A stretch of 8,010 bases of DNA, from NCBI GenBank assembly GCA_963205285.1, contig CAUJJQ010000168.1, positions 1-8,010 on the forward strand. Direction: 5' to 3'. Under the pieces are notes generated by a model. The model saw only the letters and a program-made list of their open reading frames with translations. It made no database searches and was not told the DNA's origin. Source of the DNA: Pseudomonadota bacterium (GTDB lineage: Bacteria; Pseudomonadota; Alphaproteobacteria; Sphingomonadales; Sphingomonadaceae). Each line of letters opens with the position of its first letter. The stretch's first letter is position 1. Below, piece by piece: positions 1 to 5,831 of this stretch. The position numbers were made by a program, and so were the translations under genes.

Positions 1-1
1 T

Positions 2-769
2 TATGACTGGCATAGCGCGCGCCACCATGCCGATCTGCTGGCGCCCGAAGACATCGGCACCCGCGCGGGGCAGCGCACCATCGCCCGGCTCGACCCCAAA
101 ATGCCCGATGGGGGGGCGATGCCGATTGTCTTTGACCCGCGCGTCGGGGCCAGCCTGATCGGCCATTTGCTGGGCGCGATGAGCGGCCCTGCCATCGCGC
201 GCGAACGCAGTTTCCTGATCGGCCATGAAGGCGCAGCGATCTTCCCCGCCGCCATTTCCATCACCGACGACCCGCATGTCGTGCGCGGCCAACGCAGCTA
301 TATTTTCGATGGGGAGGGGATGGCGAGCGCACCGAGCCGCATCGTTGACCATGGCGTCATCGGCCCATGGCGCTGCGACATGGCATCGGCGCGCCAATTG
401 GGCCGTGCGCCAAGCGGTCACGGCGCGCACGGTGGTGGCACGACCAGCGGTAACATCCGCCTCCTGCCCGGTGGACAGAGCTTTGCCGAACTTATCGCCG
501 ATATCGACCGGGGCATTTTGGTGACCGAATTGGTCGGCCAGGGGGTTGACCCGATTACGGGGGATTATTCACGCGGCGCATCGGGTTTTGCCATATCGGG
601 CGGCGAAGTGGCGGGCGCGGTCAGCGGCTTTACCATCGCGGGCAATTTGCTGGAGATTTTCGCCAGCCTGACCGCCGCCAACGACCTTTGCACCCGCTAT
701 GCCACCCATGTGCCGAGCCTGCGCAGCGATGCGCTGTTCGTTGCCGGCGGGATGGTCGATGATGGATAA
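2..769 (+). CDS. pmbA: PmbA/TldE-family protein of the TldD-TldE metalloprotease (3' part only)
   Basis: This is the C-terminal 255 residues of a PmbA (TldE) homologue; the reading frame is open from the left edge, so the real start lies upstream. Visible family landmarks are VFDPRVGASLIGHL (residues 43 onward of the visible part), the glycine-rich GVDPITGDYSRGASGF (181-196) and GNLLEIF (214 onward) near the end. In E. coli, TldE partners the zinc protease TldD; the heterodimer degrades unfolded peptides and matures microcin B17 and CcdA. PmbA-type subunits lack the HExxH zinc site of TldD, and none is seen in the visible part, which fits the PmbA assignment. The stop overlaps the start of the following phosphatase gene. 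An internal ATG at 101 is not the true start because family similarity continues upstream of it (YDWHSARHHADLLAPEDIG). Assignment to the TldD/PmbA family is firm; PmbA rather than TldD is likely. Confidence 0.93.
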   Translation, partial: YDWHSARHHADLLAPEDIGTRAGQRTIARLDPKMPDGGAMPIVFDPRVGASLIGHLLGAMSGPAIARERSFLIGHEGAAIFPAAISITDDPHVVRGQRSYIFDGEGMASAPSRIVDHGVIGPWRCDMASARQLGRAPSGHGAHGGGTTSGNIRLLPGGQSFAELIADIDRGILVTELVGQGVDPITGDYSRGASGFAISGGEVAGAVSGFTIAGNLLEIFASLTAANDLCTRYATHVPSLRSDALFVAGGMVDDG

Positions 770-1556
770 TCTGCCAATCGAAGCCGTGATTTCCGCCGCG
801 CGCGAAGTGGGGGACAATGCGCTCTCCCACTGGCGGGATCTGCGCGGCGGGGCGGCCATCGACCAATGGCAAAAGGCCGATCACAGTCCGGTAAGCGCGG
901 TCGATATCGAGACCGACCGGCGGCTCAAGGCGATTTTGCGCGCGATTGACCCCGACGCTGGCTGGCAGAGTGAGGAAAGCGTCGATGACCCGGTGCGCCT
1001 CAGCAAACGGCGCATCTGGTGCGTCGACCCCATTGATGGCACGCGCGATTTCCTGCACGGTCGTTCCGGCTGGGCCGTCTCCATCGCGCTGGTCGAAGAT
1101 GGCGTGCCCGTCGTCGGTGTCCTTTATGCACCCGCGCGCGATGAAACATGGGTGGCCGCACGCGGATATGGGGCGAGCGTCAATGGCCGCGCCATCCGCT
1201 GTGGCAATCGCACGCTACTGGCCGGTGCGCGCGTCCCCGCGACCAGCCTGCCGCAGGTTGACGCCGACCTTGTGATGGTTGAACGCCCCAATTCGATTGC
1301 GCTGCGCATGGCCATGGTGGCGGATGATCGGGCCGACCTCGTCGCGACGCTGATCTGGGGTTTTGAATGGGACATTGCCGCCGCCAGCCTGATCGTGGCC
1401 GAAGCGGAGGGAGGGGTGAGCGATGCCTTTGGCGCGCCGTTGCGGTTCAACAAGGCGCGCGCCGATGCATTCGGGCTGATCGCCTGTGTGCCGCAAATCC
1501 ATGGCGCGGTGGTCGAACGATTGGCGGCCCGCGCTGCCGCCCTGTCGCCGCGCTGA
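762..1556 (+). CDS. Inositol monophosphatase-family phosphatase, CysQ-like 3'(2'),5'-bisphosphate nucleotidase
   Basis: The protein has 264 residues and belongs to the Mg-dependent, lithium-sensitive IMPase/CysQ/FBPase superfamily. The metal-site signatures are present in order: the acidic pair E71-E72 in WQSEES, the DPIDGT motif at 89-94, and the second aspartate motif WDIAAA at 203-208. Length matches SuhB (267) and CysQ (246). Members hydrolyse inositol phosphates or 3'-phosphoadenosine 5'-phosphate, a by-product of sulfate assimilation. The TRDF continuation after DPIDG and the position next to pmbA, an arrangement I recall from other Alphaproteobacteria, favour CysQ; substrate cannot be read from sequence. 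The start overlaps the pmbA stop within ATGATGGATAA: ATG 762 (8-base overlap) or ATG 759 (11-base overlap) are both possible, behind a weak purine-rich stretch near 746-752, so translational coupling is likely. The ATG at 699 lies deep inside pmbA and is unlikely. Confidence 0.9.
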   Translation: MDNLPIEAVISAAREVGDNALSHWRDLRGGAAIDQWQKADHSPVSAVDIETDRRLKAILRAIDPDAGWQSEESVDDPVRLSKRRIWCVDPIDGTRDFLHGRSGWAVSIALVEDGVPVVGVLYAPARDETWVAARGYGASVNGRAIRCGNRTLLAGARVPATSLPQVDADLVMVERPNSIALRMAMVADDRADLVATLIWGFEWDIAAASLIVAEAEGGVSDAFGAPLRFNKARADAFGLIACVPQIHGAVVERLAARAAALSPR

Positions 1557-1584
1557 TGGATGATGATCCTGTTCGCCCTACCCC

Positions 1585-1613
1585 TTGACTTATAGGGGCG
1601 AATCCCCCTAAGC
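1585..1613 (+). promoter_or_regulatory. Candidate sigma-70-type promoter of the rpsM-rpsK-rpoA-rplQ operon
   Basis: TTGACT at 1585-1590 matches five of six bases of the -35 consensus. About 17 bases downstream lies the weak -10-like CTAAGC (1608-1613). It is the best promoter-like pair in the gap between the phosphatase gene and rpsM, and it sits where a ribosomal operon detached from its usual upstream genes would need a promoter. The implied leader is about 150 bases. The -10 match is poor, so the assignment rests mainly on the -35 box and position. Confidence 0.45.
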
Positions 1614-1771
1614 GCACGCCATCGCGGAACCGAAAAACGGTTGACGACCCCCTTATGGGCCGGTCGCCAGCCGTGCTTTGTGTTTCAAGATAGTGCGTTT
1701 TTCGCGCTTTTTCAAAGCTTTGAGATGGCGTGGTCAGCCAGCCACACCGTGGAGCAGGAGAAGAATCACCT
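1614..1771 (+). promoter_or_regulatory. Structured 5' leader of rpsM with a terminator-like hairpin
   Basis: This gene-free stretch holds four self-complementary elements in series. AACCG-AAAAA-CGGTT at 1628-1642 is a perfect 5-bp stem. AGTGCG/CGCGCT at 1692-1697 and 1703-1708 (one G-U pair, T5 loop) runs directly into a T-run at 1708-1712 and resembles an intrinsic terminator. TCAAAGCTTTGA at 1712-1723 is a perfect 12-base palindrome. GGCGTGG/CCACACC at 1727-1733 and 1742-1748 (one mismatch) ends three bases before the Shine-Dalgarno region (GGAG at 1751, AGGAG at 1756-1760). In E. coli the alpha operon is repressed by S4 binding a pseudoknot at the rpsM start. Whether this different leader is regulatory is inference. 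Confidence 0.4.
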
Positions 1772-2140
1772 ATGGCACGTATTGCGGGCGTCAATCTGCC
1801 CACCAACAAGCGCGTTGTGATCGCGCTTCAATATATCCACGGCATCGGGCCGAAATTTGCATCGGACATTGTCGGCAAGGTCGGCATCGCGGCAAACCGC
1901 CGGGTGCAGGATTTGTCGGACGCCGAAGTGCTGCAAATCCGTGAAACCATCGACGCTGGCTACAGTGTTGAGGGCGATTTGCGCCGCGAAACCGCGATGA
2001 ACATCAAGCGTTTGATGGATTTGGGCTGCTATCGCGGTCTGCGCCATCGCAAGGGCTTGCCGGTTCGCGGTCAGCGCACCCACACCAATGCCCGCACCCG
2101 CAAGGGCAAGGCAAAGCCAATCGCCGGTAAAAAGAAATAA
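1772..2140 (+). CDS. rpsM: 30S ribosomal protein S13
   Basis: S13 sits in the head of the small subunit, where it contacts S19, forms the bridges to the 50S subunit and touches P-site tRNA with its basic tail. The 122-residue product (E. coli has 118) carries the family N-terminus [10 protein letters not shown], the IHGIG segment, the [16 protein letters not shown] block and a lysine-rich tail ending GKKK. The start at ATG 1772 is chosen because it gives the canonical N-terminus and has AGGAG at 1756-1760 upstream; the in-frame ATG at 1730 would add 14 non-family residues. It is the first gene of the alpha operon here, preceded by a 215-base gap rather than by secY or adk, and is followed by a 106-base spacer to rpsK. 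Confidence 0.98.
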   Translation: MARIAGVNLPTNKRVVIALQYIHGIGPKFASDIVGKVGIAANRRVQDLSDAEVLQIRETIDAGYSVEGDLRRETAMNIKRLMDLGCYRGLRHRKGLPVRGQRTHTNARTRKGKAKPIAGKKK

Positions 2141-2148
2141 GCAGTTTC

Positions 2149-2169
2149 GCCGCCTCCCTATGGGGCGGC
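2149..2169 (+). promoter_or_regulatory. Inverted repeat in the rpsM-rpsK spacer
   Basis: GCCGCC (2149-2154) and GGCGGC (2164-2169) form a 6-bp GC-only stem with a 9-base loop, 8 bases after the rpsM stop. Only a broken T-rich stretch (CTTGTTTCT) follows, so it is not a convincing terminator. An mRNA-stabilising or processing hairpin is as plausible. Confidence 0.4.
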
Positions 2170-2246
2170 GCGCTTGTTTCTCCGCCCAAGGCTGCACCAA
2201 AGAGGAAGCGCCGAGGGTTCATCAGGATTTAGGTTAGGATATAGCA

Positions 2247-2636
2247 ATGGCCCGCGAACCACAGCGCCTGCGTCGGCGCGAACGCAAAAATATTTCTTCT
2301 GGTGTTGCCCACGTCAACGCCACCTTTAACAATACGATGATCACCATCACCGATGCGCAGGGCAATGCCATCAGCTGGTCGTCGGCCGGCATGATGGGCT
2401 TTAAGGGTTCGCGTAAATCGACCCCTTATGCCGCACAGGTCGCCGCCGAAGACGCTGGTCGCAAGGCCGCTGAACATGGTGTGCGCACGCTCGAAGTTGA
2501 AGTGAAAGGCCCCGGTGCGGGCCGCGAATCGGCGCTGCGTGCTCTGCAGGCTGCTGGTTTTCAGATCACCTCGATCCGTGATGTGACGGCGATCCCGCAT
2601 AATGGGGTGCGTCCGGCCAAGCGTCGTCGCGTCTGA
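2247..2636 (+). CDS. rpsK: 30S ribosomal protein S11
   Basis: S11 forms part of the small-subunit platform and lines the mRNA exit path with S7 and S18. The product has 129 residues, the same length as the E. coli protein, and shows the family blocks [18 protein letters not shown] (around residues 20-37), [14 protein letters not shown] and the C-terminal signature [20 protein letters not shown]. The start is supported by AGGA at 2236-2239, seven bases upstream. Second gene of the alpha operon. The next gene is rpoA without rpsD in between, as is usual in Alphaproteobacteria. Confidence 0.98.
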   Translation: MAREPQRLRRRERKNISSGVAHVNATFNNTMITITDAQGNAISWSSAGMMGFKGSRKSTPYAAQVAAEDAGRKAAEHGVRTLEVEVKGPGAGRESALRALQAAGFQITSIRDVTAIPHNGVRPAKRRRV

Positions 2637-2686
2637 TTTAGATTGCGGTCCCTTGCGTGGCTGGCGGGCCGCGCAAACAAGGGGCC

Positions 2687-2730
2687 GGTGTGGTGACAGC
2701 GCCGCGAGGAGCGCCGCAGTCACCAACGCC
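2687..2730 (+). promoter_or_regulatory. Strong hairpin in the rpoA 5' spacer
   Basis: TGGTGAC (2691-2697) pairs perfectly with GTCACCA (2719-2725). Allowing one bulged A at 2726, the stem continues with GGTG (2687-2690) against CGCC (2727-2730), including one G-U pair. The total is 11 bp. The apical part contains the direct repeat AGCGCCGC (2698-2705 and 2710-2717). No T-run follows, so this is not an intrinsic terminator; it ends 23 bases before the rpoA ribosome binding site. Confidence 0.5.
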
Positions 2731-2753
2731 AAATGTCCGCCCTTTTGACCCAT

Positions 2754-2758
2754 GGGGA
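2754..2758 (+). promoter_or_regulatory. Ribosome binding site that decides the rpoA start
   Basis: GGGGA lies five bases before ATG 2764. The alternative in-frame ATG at 2752 overlaps this site and has no purine-rich sequence of its own upstream, so 2764 ([11 protein letters not shown]) is preferred. Confidence 0.7.
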
Positions 2759-2763
2759 ATTTG

Positions 2764-3822
2764 ATGACTGTCAACAGCAAGAACTGGCAGGAACTCAAGA
2801 AGCCAACCGGCCTTGAAGTCAAAGCAAGCAGCGATGCGCGCCGTAAGGCAACCTTTGTCGCAGAACCTTTGGAGCGTGGCTTTGGCCTGACGCTCGGCAA
2901 CGCGCTGCGCCGCGTGCTCCTGTCCTCGCTCCAGGGCGCGGCGATCACATCGATCAAGATCGAAAATGTCCTGCACGAATTTTCGAGCCTGGCTGGCGTT
3001 CGCGAAGATGTCACCGACATCGTGCTCAACGTCAAACAGATTGCGCTCAAGATGGAAGGCGAAGGGGCAAAGCGGTTACAGCTTTCAGCCACCGGGCCGA
3101 AAACCGTCACGGCGGGCGATATTCTGGTATCGGGCGACATCAAGGTGATGAACCCCGGCCATGTCATTTGCCATCTGGATGACGGCGCGACGCTCAACAT
3201 GGAACTGACCGCGGACAGCGGCAAGGGCTATGTTGCGGCGGCTGCAAACCGTCCGGCCGAAGCGCCGATCGGCCTCATCCCCGTCGACTCGCTTTATTCG
3301 CCGGTGCGTCAGGTCGCCTATAAGGTCGATAATGCGCGCATCGGGCAGGAACTGGACTTTGACAAATTGTCGCTGTCGGTCGAAACCGATGGCACGGTCA
3401 CGCCAGAAGACGCCGTCGCCTATGCCGCGCGCATTTTGCAGGACCAATTGTCGGTGTTCGTCCACTTCACCGATGCCGTGGCGGACAGCCCGCGCATCGG
3501 CCTTGCTGCCGCTCCTGCGAGCAGCGATGAAGGCGACACCAACCAGCTCAACCGCTTCTTGCTCAAGAAGGTCGATGAACTGGAATTGTCGGTGCGCAGT
3601 GCCAACTGCCTCAAGAACGACAATATCATCTACATCGGCGATCTGGTGCAAAAGACCGAAGCCGAAATGCTGCGCACCCCCAATTTTGGCCGCAAATCCC
3701 TGAACGAAATCAAGGAAGTGCTGTCGTCGATGGGTCTGCGCCTTGGCATGGACATCCCCGGCTGGCCGCCTGAAAATATTGAGGAAATGGCCAAAAAGCT
3801 GGAACAGGAACTGCTGGGCTAA
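2764..3822 (+). CDS. rpoA: DNA-directed RNA polymerase subunit alpha
   Basis: Alpha dimerises to nucleate assembly of the beta and beta' subunits, and its C-terminal domain binds UP elements and activators. The 352-residue product (E. coli 329) has the assembly domain in roughly residues 1-240, with the signature block [20 protein letters not shown] near residues 35-54. A flexible linker rich in Ala, Ser and Asp follows. The C-terminal DNA-binding domain (about 265-335) has helix-hairpin-helix features: VRSANC, with R278 and N281 equivalent to E. coli R265 and N268, and [12 protein letters not shown]. The N-terminus [14 protein letters not shown] is the alphaproteobacterial form and supports ATG 2764. 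Third gene of the alpha operon, with a hairpin-bearing spacer on each side (127 bases before, 97 after). Confidence 0.98.
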   Translation: MTVNSKNWQELKKPTGLEVKASSDARRKATFVAEPLERGFGLTLGNALRRVLLSSLQGAAITSIKIENVLHEFSSLAGVREDVTDIVLNVKQIALKMEGEGAKRLQLSATGPKTVTAGDILVSGDIKVMNPGHVICHLDDGATLNMELTADSGKGYVAAAANRPAEAPIGLIPVDSLYSPVRQVAYKVDNARIGQELDFDKLSLSVETDGTVTPEDAVAYAARILQDQLSVFVHFTDAVADSPRIGLAAAPASSDEGDTNQLNRFLLKKVDELELSVRSANCLKNDNIIYIGDLVQKTEAEMLRTPNFGRKSLNEIKEVLSSMGLRLGMDIPGWPPENIEEMAKKLEQELLG

Positions 3823-3843
3823 GCCTGCGTTTCAGGGGTTTTG

Positions 3844-3870
3844 GGCGGTGACCCCATTTTTTGCACCGCC
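3844..3870 (+). promoter_or_regulatory. Inverted repeat in the rpoA-rplQ spacer
   Basis: GGCGGTG (3844-3850) and CACCGCC (3864-3870) make a perfect 7-bp stem with a 13-base loop that includes a T6 run. Only TTT then CCC follows the stem, so it would terminate weakly at most. It lies 21 bases after the rpoA stop and may modulate rplQ level or mRNA decay. Confidence 0.45.
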
Positions 3871-3919
3871 TTTCCCGGGGAACCTTATCCGGCCCCGACG
3901 ATAAACGAAGGAAGAAACC

Positions 3920-4342
3920 ATGCGTCACAAGGTTGGCGGTCGTAAGCTGCAACGCACATCGGCCCACCGTATCGCGATGTTCCGCAACATGTCGGCATCG
4001 CTCATCAAGCATGAACAAATCACCACGACGCTCGCCAAGGCCAAGGAATTGCGCCCCTATGTCGAAAAGTTGGTGACGCTGGCCAAGCATGGCGGGCTTT
4101 CCAACCGTCGTCTGGCGATGAGCCGTTTGATGGACGAAGCACAGCTCAAGAAATTGTTCGACGTGCTCGCCGCGCGCTATGCCGACCGTCCGGGCGGTTA
4201 CACCCGCGTTATCAAAGCCGGGTTCCGCGCGTCGGATGCTGCGGCGATGGCGGTGATCGAATTTGTTGACCGCGACGAAAGCGCCAAGGGGCAGGACAGC
4301 GGCCCGGTGCTGGTCGATGCGGATGCCGAACTCACGGCATAA
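3920..4342 (+). CDS. rplQ: 50S ribosomal protein L17
   Basis: L17 is a large-subunit protein near the polypeptide exit side. The 140-residue product begins with the diagnostic [17 protein letters not shown] and contains the family segments [34 protein letters not shown] and [20 protein letters not shown]. The conserved core ends near residue 120. The last 20 or so residues form an acidic extension beyond the 127-residue E. coli protein, and tails of this kind vary among bacteria. AAGGAAG at 3908-3914 lies five bases before the ATG. It is the last gene of the alpha operon and is followed at once by a terminator region. Confidence 0.98.
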   Translation: MRHKVGGRKLQRTSAHRIAMFRNMSASLIKHEQITTTLAKAKELRPYVEKLVTLAKHGGLSNRRLAMSRLMDEAQLKKLFDVLAARYADRPGGYTRVIKAGFRASDAAAMAVIEFVDRDESAKGQDSGPVLVDADAELTA

Positions 4343-4365
4343 TCGCGCGCAATAGCCGAAATTTG

Positions 4366-4431
4366 AAAAGGGGGTGGGGCCAGTGGCTTCGCCCCTTTTT
4401 CTTTTGGCCCCTTTTCCAATCGCCCCCTTTT
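4366..4431 (+). terminator. Intrinsic terminator region of the alpha operon, with alternative arms
   Basis: GGGGC (4376-4380) pairs with GCCCC (4391-4395) and is followed directly by a T-rich tract TTTTTCTTTT (4396-4405), a typical rho-independent terminator 24 bases past the rplQ stop. GGGGCC (4376-4381) can pair instead with GGCCCC (4406-4411), again followed by TTTT. The upstream arm AAAAGGGGG (4366-4374) is complementary to CCCCTTTT at 4392-4399 and 4408-4415, and perfectly (9 bp) to CCCCCTTTT at 4423-4431. The region is therefore a nested set of mutually exclusive hairpins. Termination is well supported; the purpose of the redundancy is unknown. Confidence 0.8.
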
Positions 4432-4434
4432 CAT

Positions 4435-4463
4435 TTGACGGCAAAGCGGTGCGGCGGCAATTT
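4435..4463 (+). promoter_or_regulatory. Weak candidate promoter for the zinc-ribbon/SH3 gene
   Basis: TTGACG at 4435-4440 is a good -35 match immediately after the operon terminator. A 17-base spacer leads to CAATTT (4458-4463), a poor -10. The position, about 30 bases before the ATG, is right for a promoter, and the gene needs one if the terminator works. Confidence 0.35.
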
Positions 4464-4490
4464 CACGCCCGATTGTAGCGACGGAGCGAT

Positions 4491-5555
4491 ATGCCGATGG
4501 CCCAATGTCACAAATGTCAGGCCATATTGCCGAGCGATGCCCGTTTTTGCGCAGCCTGCGGCACGGCGGTGGCACATGTTGCAGAACAAGCGGATGACGG
4601 CGACAATGGCGACAATAGCGACAATAGCGATTGGACCCGGCTGGTTGATGCCCCCGCCGCCATTGCGCCACCGGCAGTAGCGCCAGAACCGGAACCGGAA
4701 CCATCGGACGAATATGAAGGCGAATTGGTGCCTTTGCGGGCAGAGGATTTGATGGGCACGACGCCCACCAAGTCACGCGGCACCCCCCTCTTGCCGCTGG
4801 CGATTGTCGCGCTGGTCATCGCCATATTGGCGGGCGGCTGGTTTGGTTGGAGCCTGATTGCCGGGCTGAACGGCGATGGGGTGGAGGTGGCTGCAACGGG
4901 CGACGACACCCGCCCCGCCGACCCCCGCCCCCAGTGGCAGCAAAATTATGTCGATAATTTTCTGGACGGTGCAGCCGTCCAGATGGTGACGTCGAGCAAT
5001 GCCAACGTCCGCGATTACCCAGCGGTGGAGGGGACACAGGTTTTGCGCCTGTTGCCGGTGAACAGCGCCGTCAGCGGACGGTGGGTGACCGGTGCGGAGG
5101 GGACGATGCGCTGGCTGAAGCTCGATAATGGGGGCTATGTGCGCGAGGATGTGGTGGCCATCCCCGGCGGCGAAGGATCGCCCATCACCATCCCCTTTAA
5201 CCGCGACAGCGACAATTTTGGCCCCGAAGTCAATGCGATGATTGACCGGCTGGGCAACGGAAATGGTGGCACGCAAGCGGGTGGGGAGGAGATGACGGAC
5301 AAATATGGGCCGGTGCCGCCGCGTCGCTGGCGCGGGCTGACGTTGCGCGGGGTTGCGTCATTTTACGAGGCGAGCGGCATTATATTTGCAGATGATGTCG
5401 CCACCGTGCGGCGCGCATTGCAAAGCGCCGGCATGGCGGTTGCGGCGGACGGCAGCATCGCCATGTCGGACAAGGTGGCGGCCAGCTGCTCTGTCACCGC
5501 GACCGAGGGGGAAGCCGCGCGCTATGGCCGCAGCATATTAAGCTGTGGGGTTTAG
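4491..5555 (+). CDS. Zinc-ribbon, single-pass membrane protein with SH3-like domain; function unknown
   Basis: I do not recognise a named family for the whole 354-residue protein. Residues 6-23 form a zinc ribbon (C6xxC9...C20xxC23, ending FCAACG). Residues 35-47 hold tandem (G/S)DN units and 60-85 are Pro/Glu-rich. One hydrophobic helix spans about 100-124 (PLLPLAIVALVIAILAGG). Residues about 163-222 look like a bacterial SH3 domain (SSNANVRDYP, then VLRLLPVNSAV and WLKLDNGGYVRED). The tail to 354 is unassigned and has cysteines C333 and C352. The likely topology is a cytoplasmic zinc ribbon and a periplasmic SH3 domain and tail, which would let the two tail cysteines form a disulfide. The start is ATG 4491 (GGAG 4483-4486) or ATG 4497, which has better spacing. 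Codon use resembles the neighbours. A sensory or envelope-binding role is a guess from architecture. Confidence 0.85.
   Translation: MPMAQCHKCQAILPSDARFCAACGTAVAHVAEQADDGDNGDNSDNSDWTRLVDAPAAIAPPAVAPEPEPEPSDEYEGELVPLRAEDLMGTTPTKSRGTPLLPLAIVALVIAILAGGWFGWSLIAGLNGDGVEVAATGDDTRPADPRPQWQQNYVDNFLDGAAVQMVTSSNANVRDYPAVEGTQVLRLLPVNSAVSGRWVTGAEGTMRWLKLDNGGYVREDVVAIPGGEGSPITIPFNRDSDNFGPEVNAMIDRLGNGNGGTQAGGEEMTDKYGPVPPRRWRGLTLRGVASFYEASGIIFADDVATVRRALQSAGMAVAADGSIAMSDKVAASCSVTATEGEAARYGRSILSCGV
4599..4634 (+). repeat. Tandem 9-bp microrepeat inside the zinc-ribbon gene
   Basis: Three near-identical copies of (G/A)GCGACAAT start at 4599, 4608 and 4617. A degenerate fourth (AGCGATTGG) starts at 4626. The unit is a multiple of three and in frame, giving GDN GDN SDN SDW at residues 37-48, so changes in copy number would lengthen or shorten the acidic linker without a frameshift. 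Confidence 0.8.
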
Positions 5556-5625
5556 GATCGGGCGCTAACTATCCTTGTTTTCCGGGCGACAGAATATTCG
5601 AGGCACGGGCATATATTGCGCCCCT

Positions 5626-5652
5626 GTCATCCCCGCGAAAGGGGGGATCCAT
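5626..5652. repeat. Short palindrome of the GTCATCCCCGCG...GGGGATCCAT type
   Basis: ATCCCC (5629-5634) and GGGGAT (5643-5648) make a 6-bp inverted repeat around a GCGAAAGG core. Sequences of this form recur between genes in many Proteobacteria, so I read it as a degenerate copy of a dispersed palindromic repeat. Only one copy is in the window, so dispersal is recalled, not shown. Confidence 0.5.
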
Positions 5653-5696
5653 CAACCCCTCCCCCAAGGAGGAGGACGAAAGACCCACCCCCTTAG

Positions 5697-5720
5697 CCCC
5701 CTCCCGCAAGCGGGAGGGGG
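5697..5720. repeat. Perfect 10-bp stem, CCCCCTCCCG / CGGGAGGGGG, four-base loop
   Basis: The left arm (5697-5706) and right arm (5711-5720) are exactly complementary around CAAG. With the C-rich flank ACCCACCCCCTTAG just upstream, it matches a dispersed intergenic repeat I associate with sphingomonad genomes. The hairpin would be very stable in RNA or extruded DNA. No T-run follows on the plus strand. Confidence 0.7.
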
Positions 5721-5785
5721 AACATAATCTCCGCACCCTCTGCGCCTCTGCGCGAAAACCAAATAGCGCGCACGCCCCCGTCATC

Positions 5786-5816
5786 CGTTCGTATCGAGCG
5801 TGTCGAGATACGAACG
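5786..5816. repeat. Perfect 10-bp inverted repeat, CGTTCGTATC / GATACGAACG
   Basis: Arms at 5786-5795 and 5807-5816 flank an 11-base centre (GAGCGTGTCGA) that itself contains TCGA on both sides. This form is another palindrome I recall as common between genes of sphingomonads. It is preceded by GTCATCC (5780-5786), the same seven bases that open the palindrome at 5626. Confidence 0.65.
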
Positions 5817-5831
5817 AAATGGGTTTGATTG

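Noticed and set aside
2744..2749. TTGACC as a -35 box of an internal rpoA promoter
   Set aside because: It lies directly against the ribosome binding site, leaving no room for a -10 box and a start before the ATG.
2229..3224. Long minus-strand open frame (331 codons) across rpsK and the rpoA 5' half
   Set aside because: It lies antisense to two certain genes, has no recognisable domain and arises from low stop-codon frequency in GC-rich DNA.
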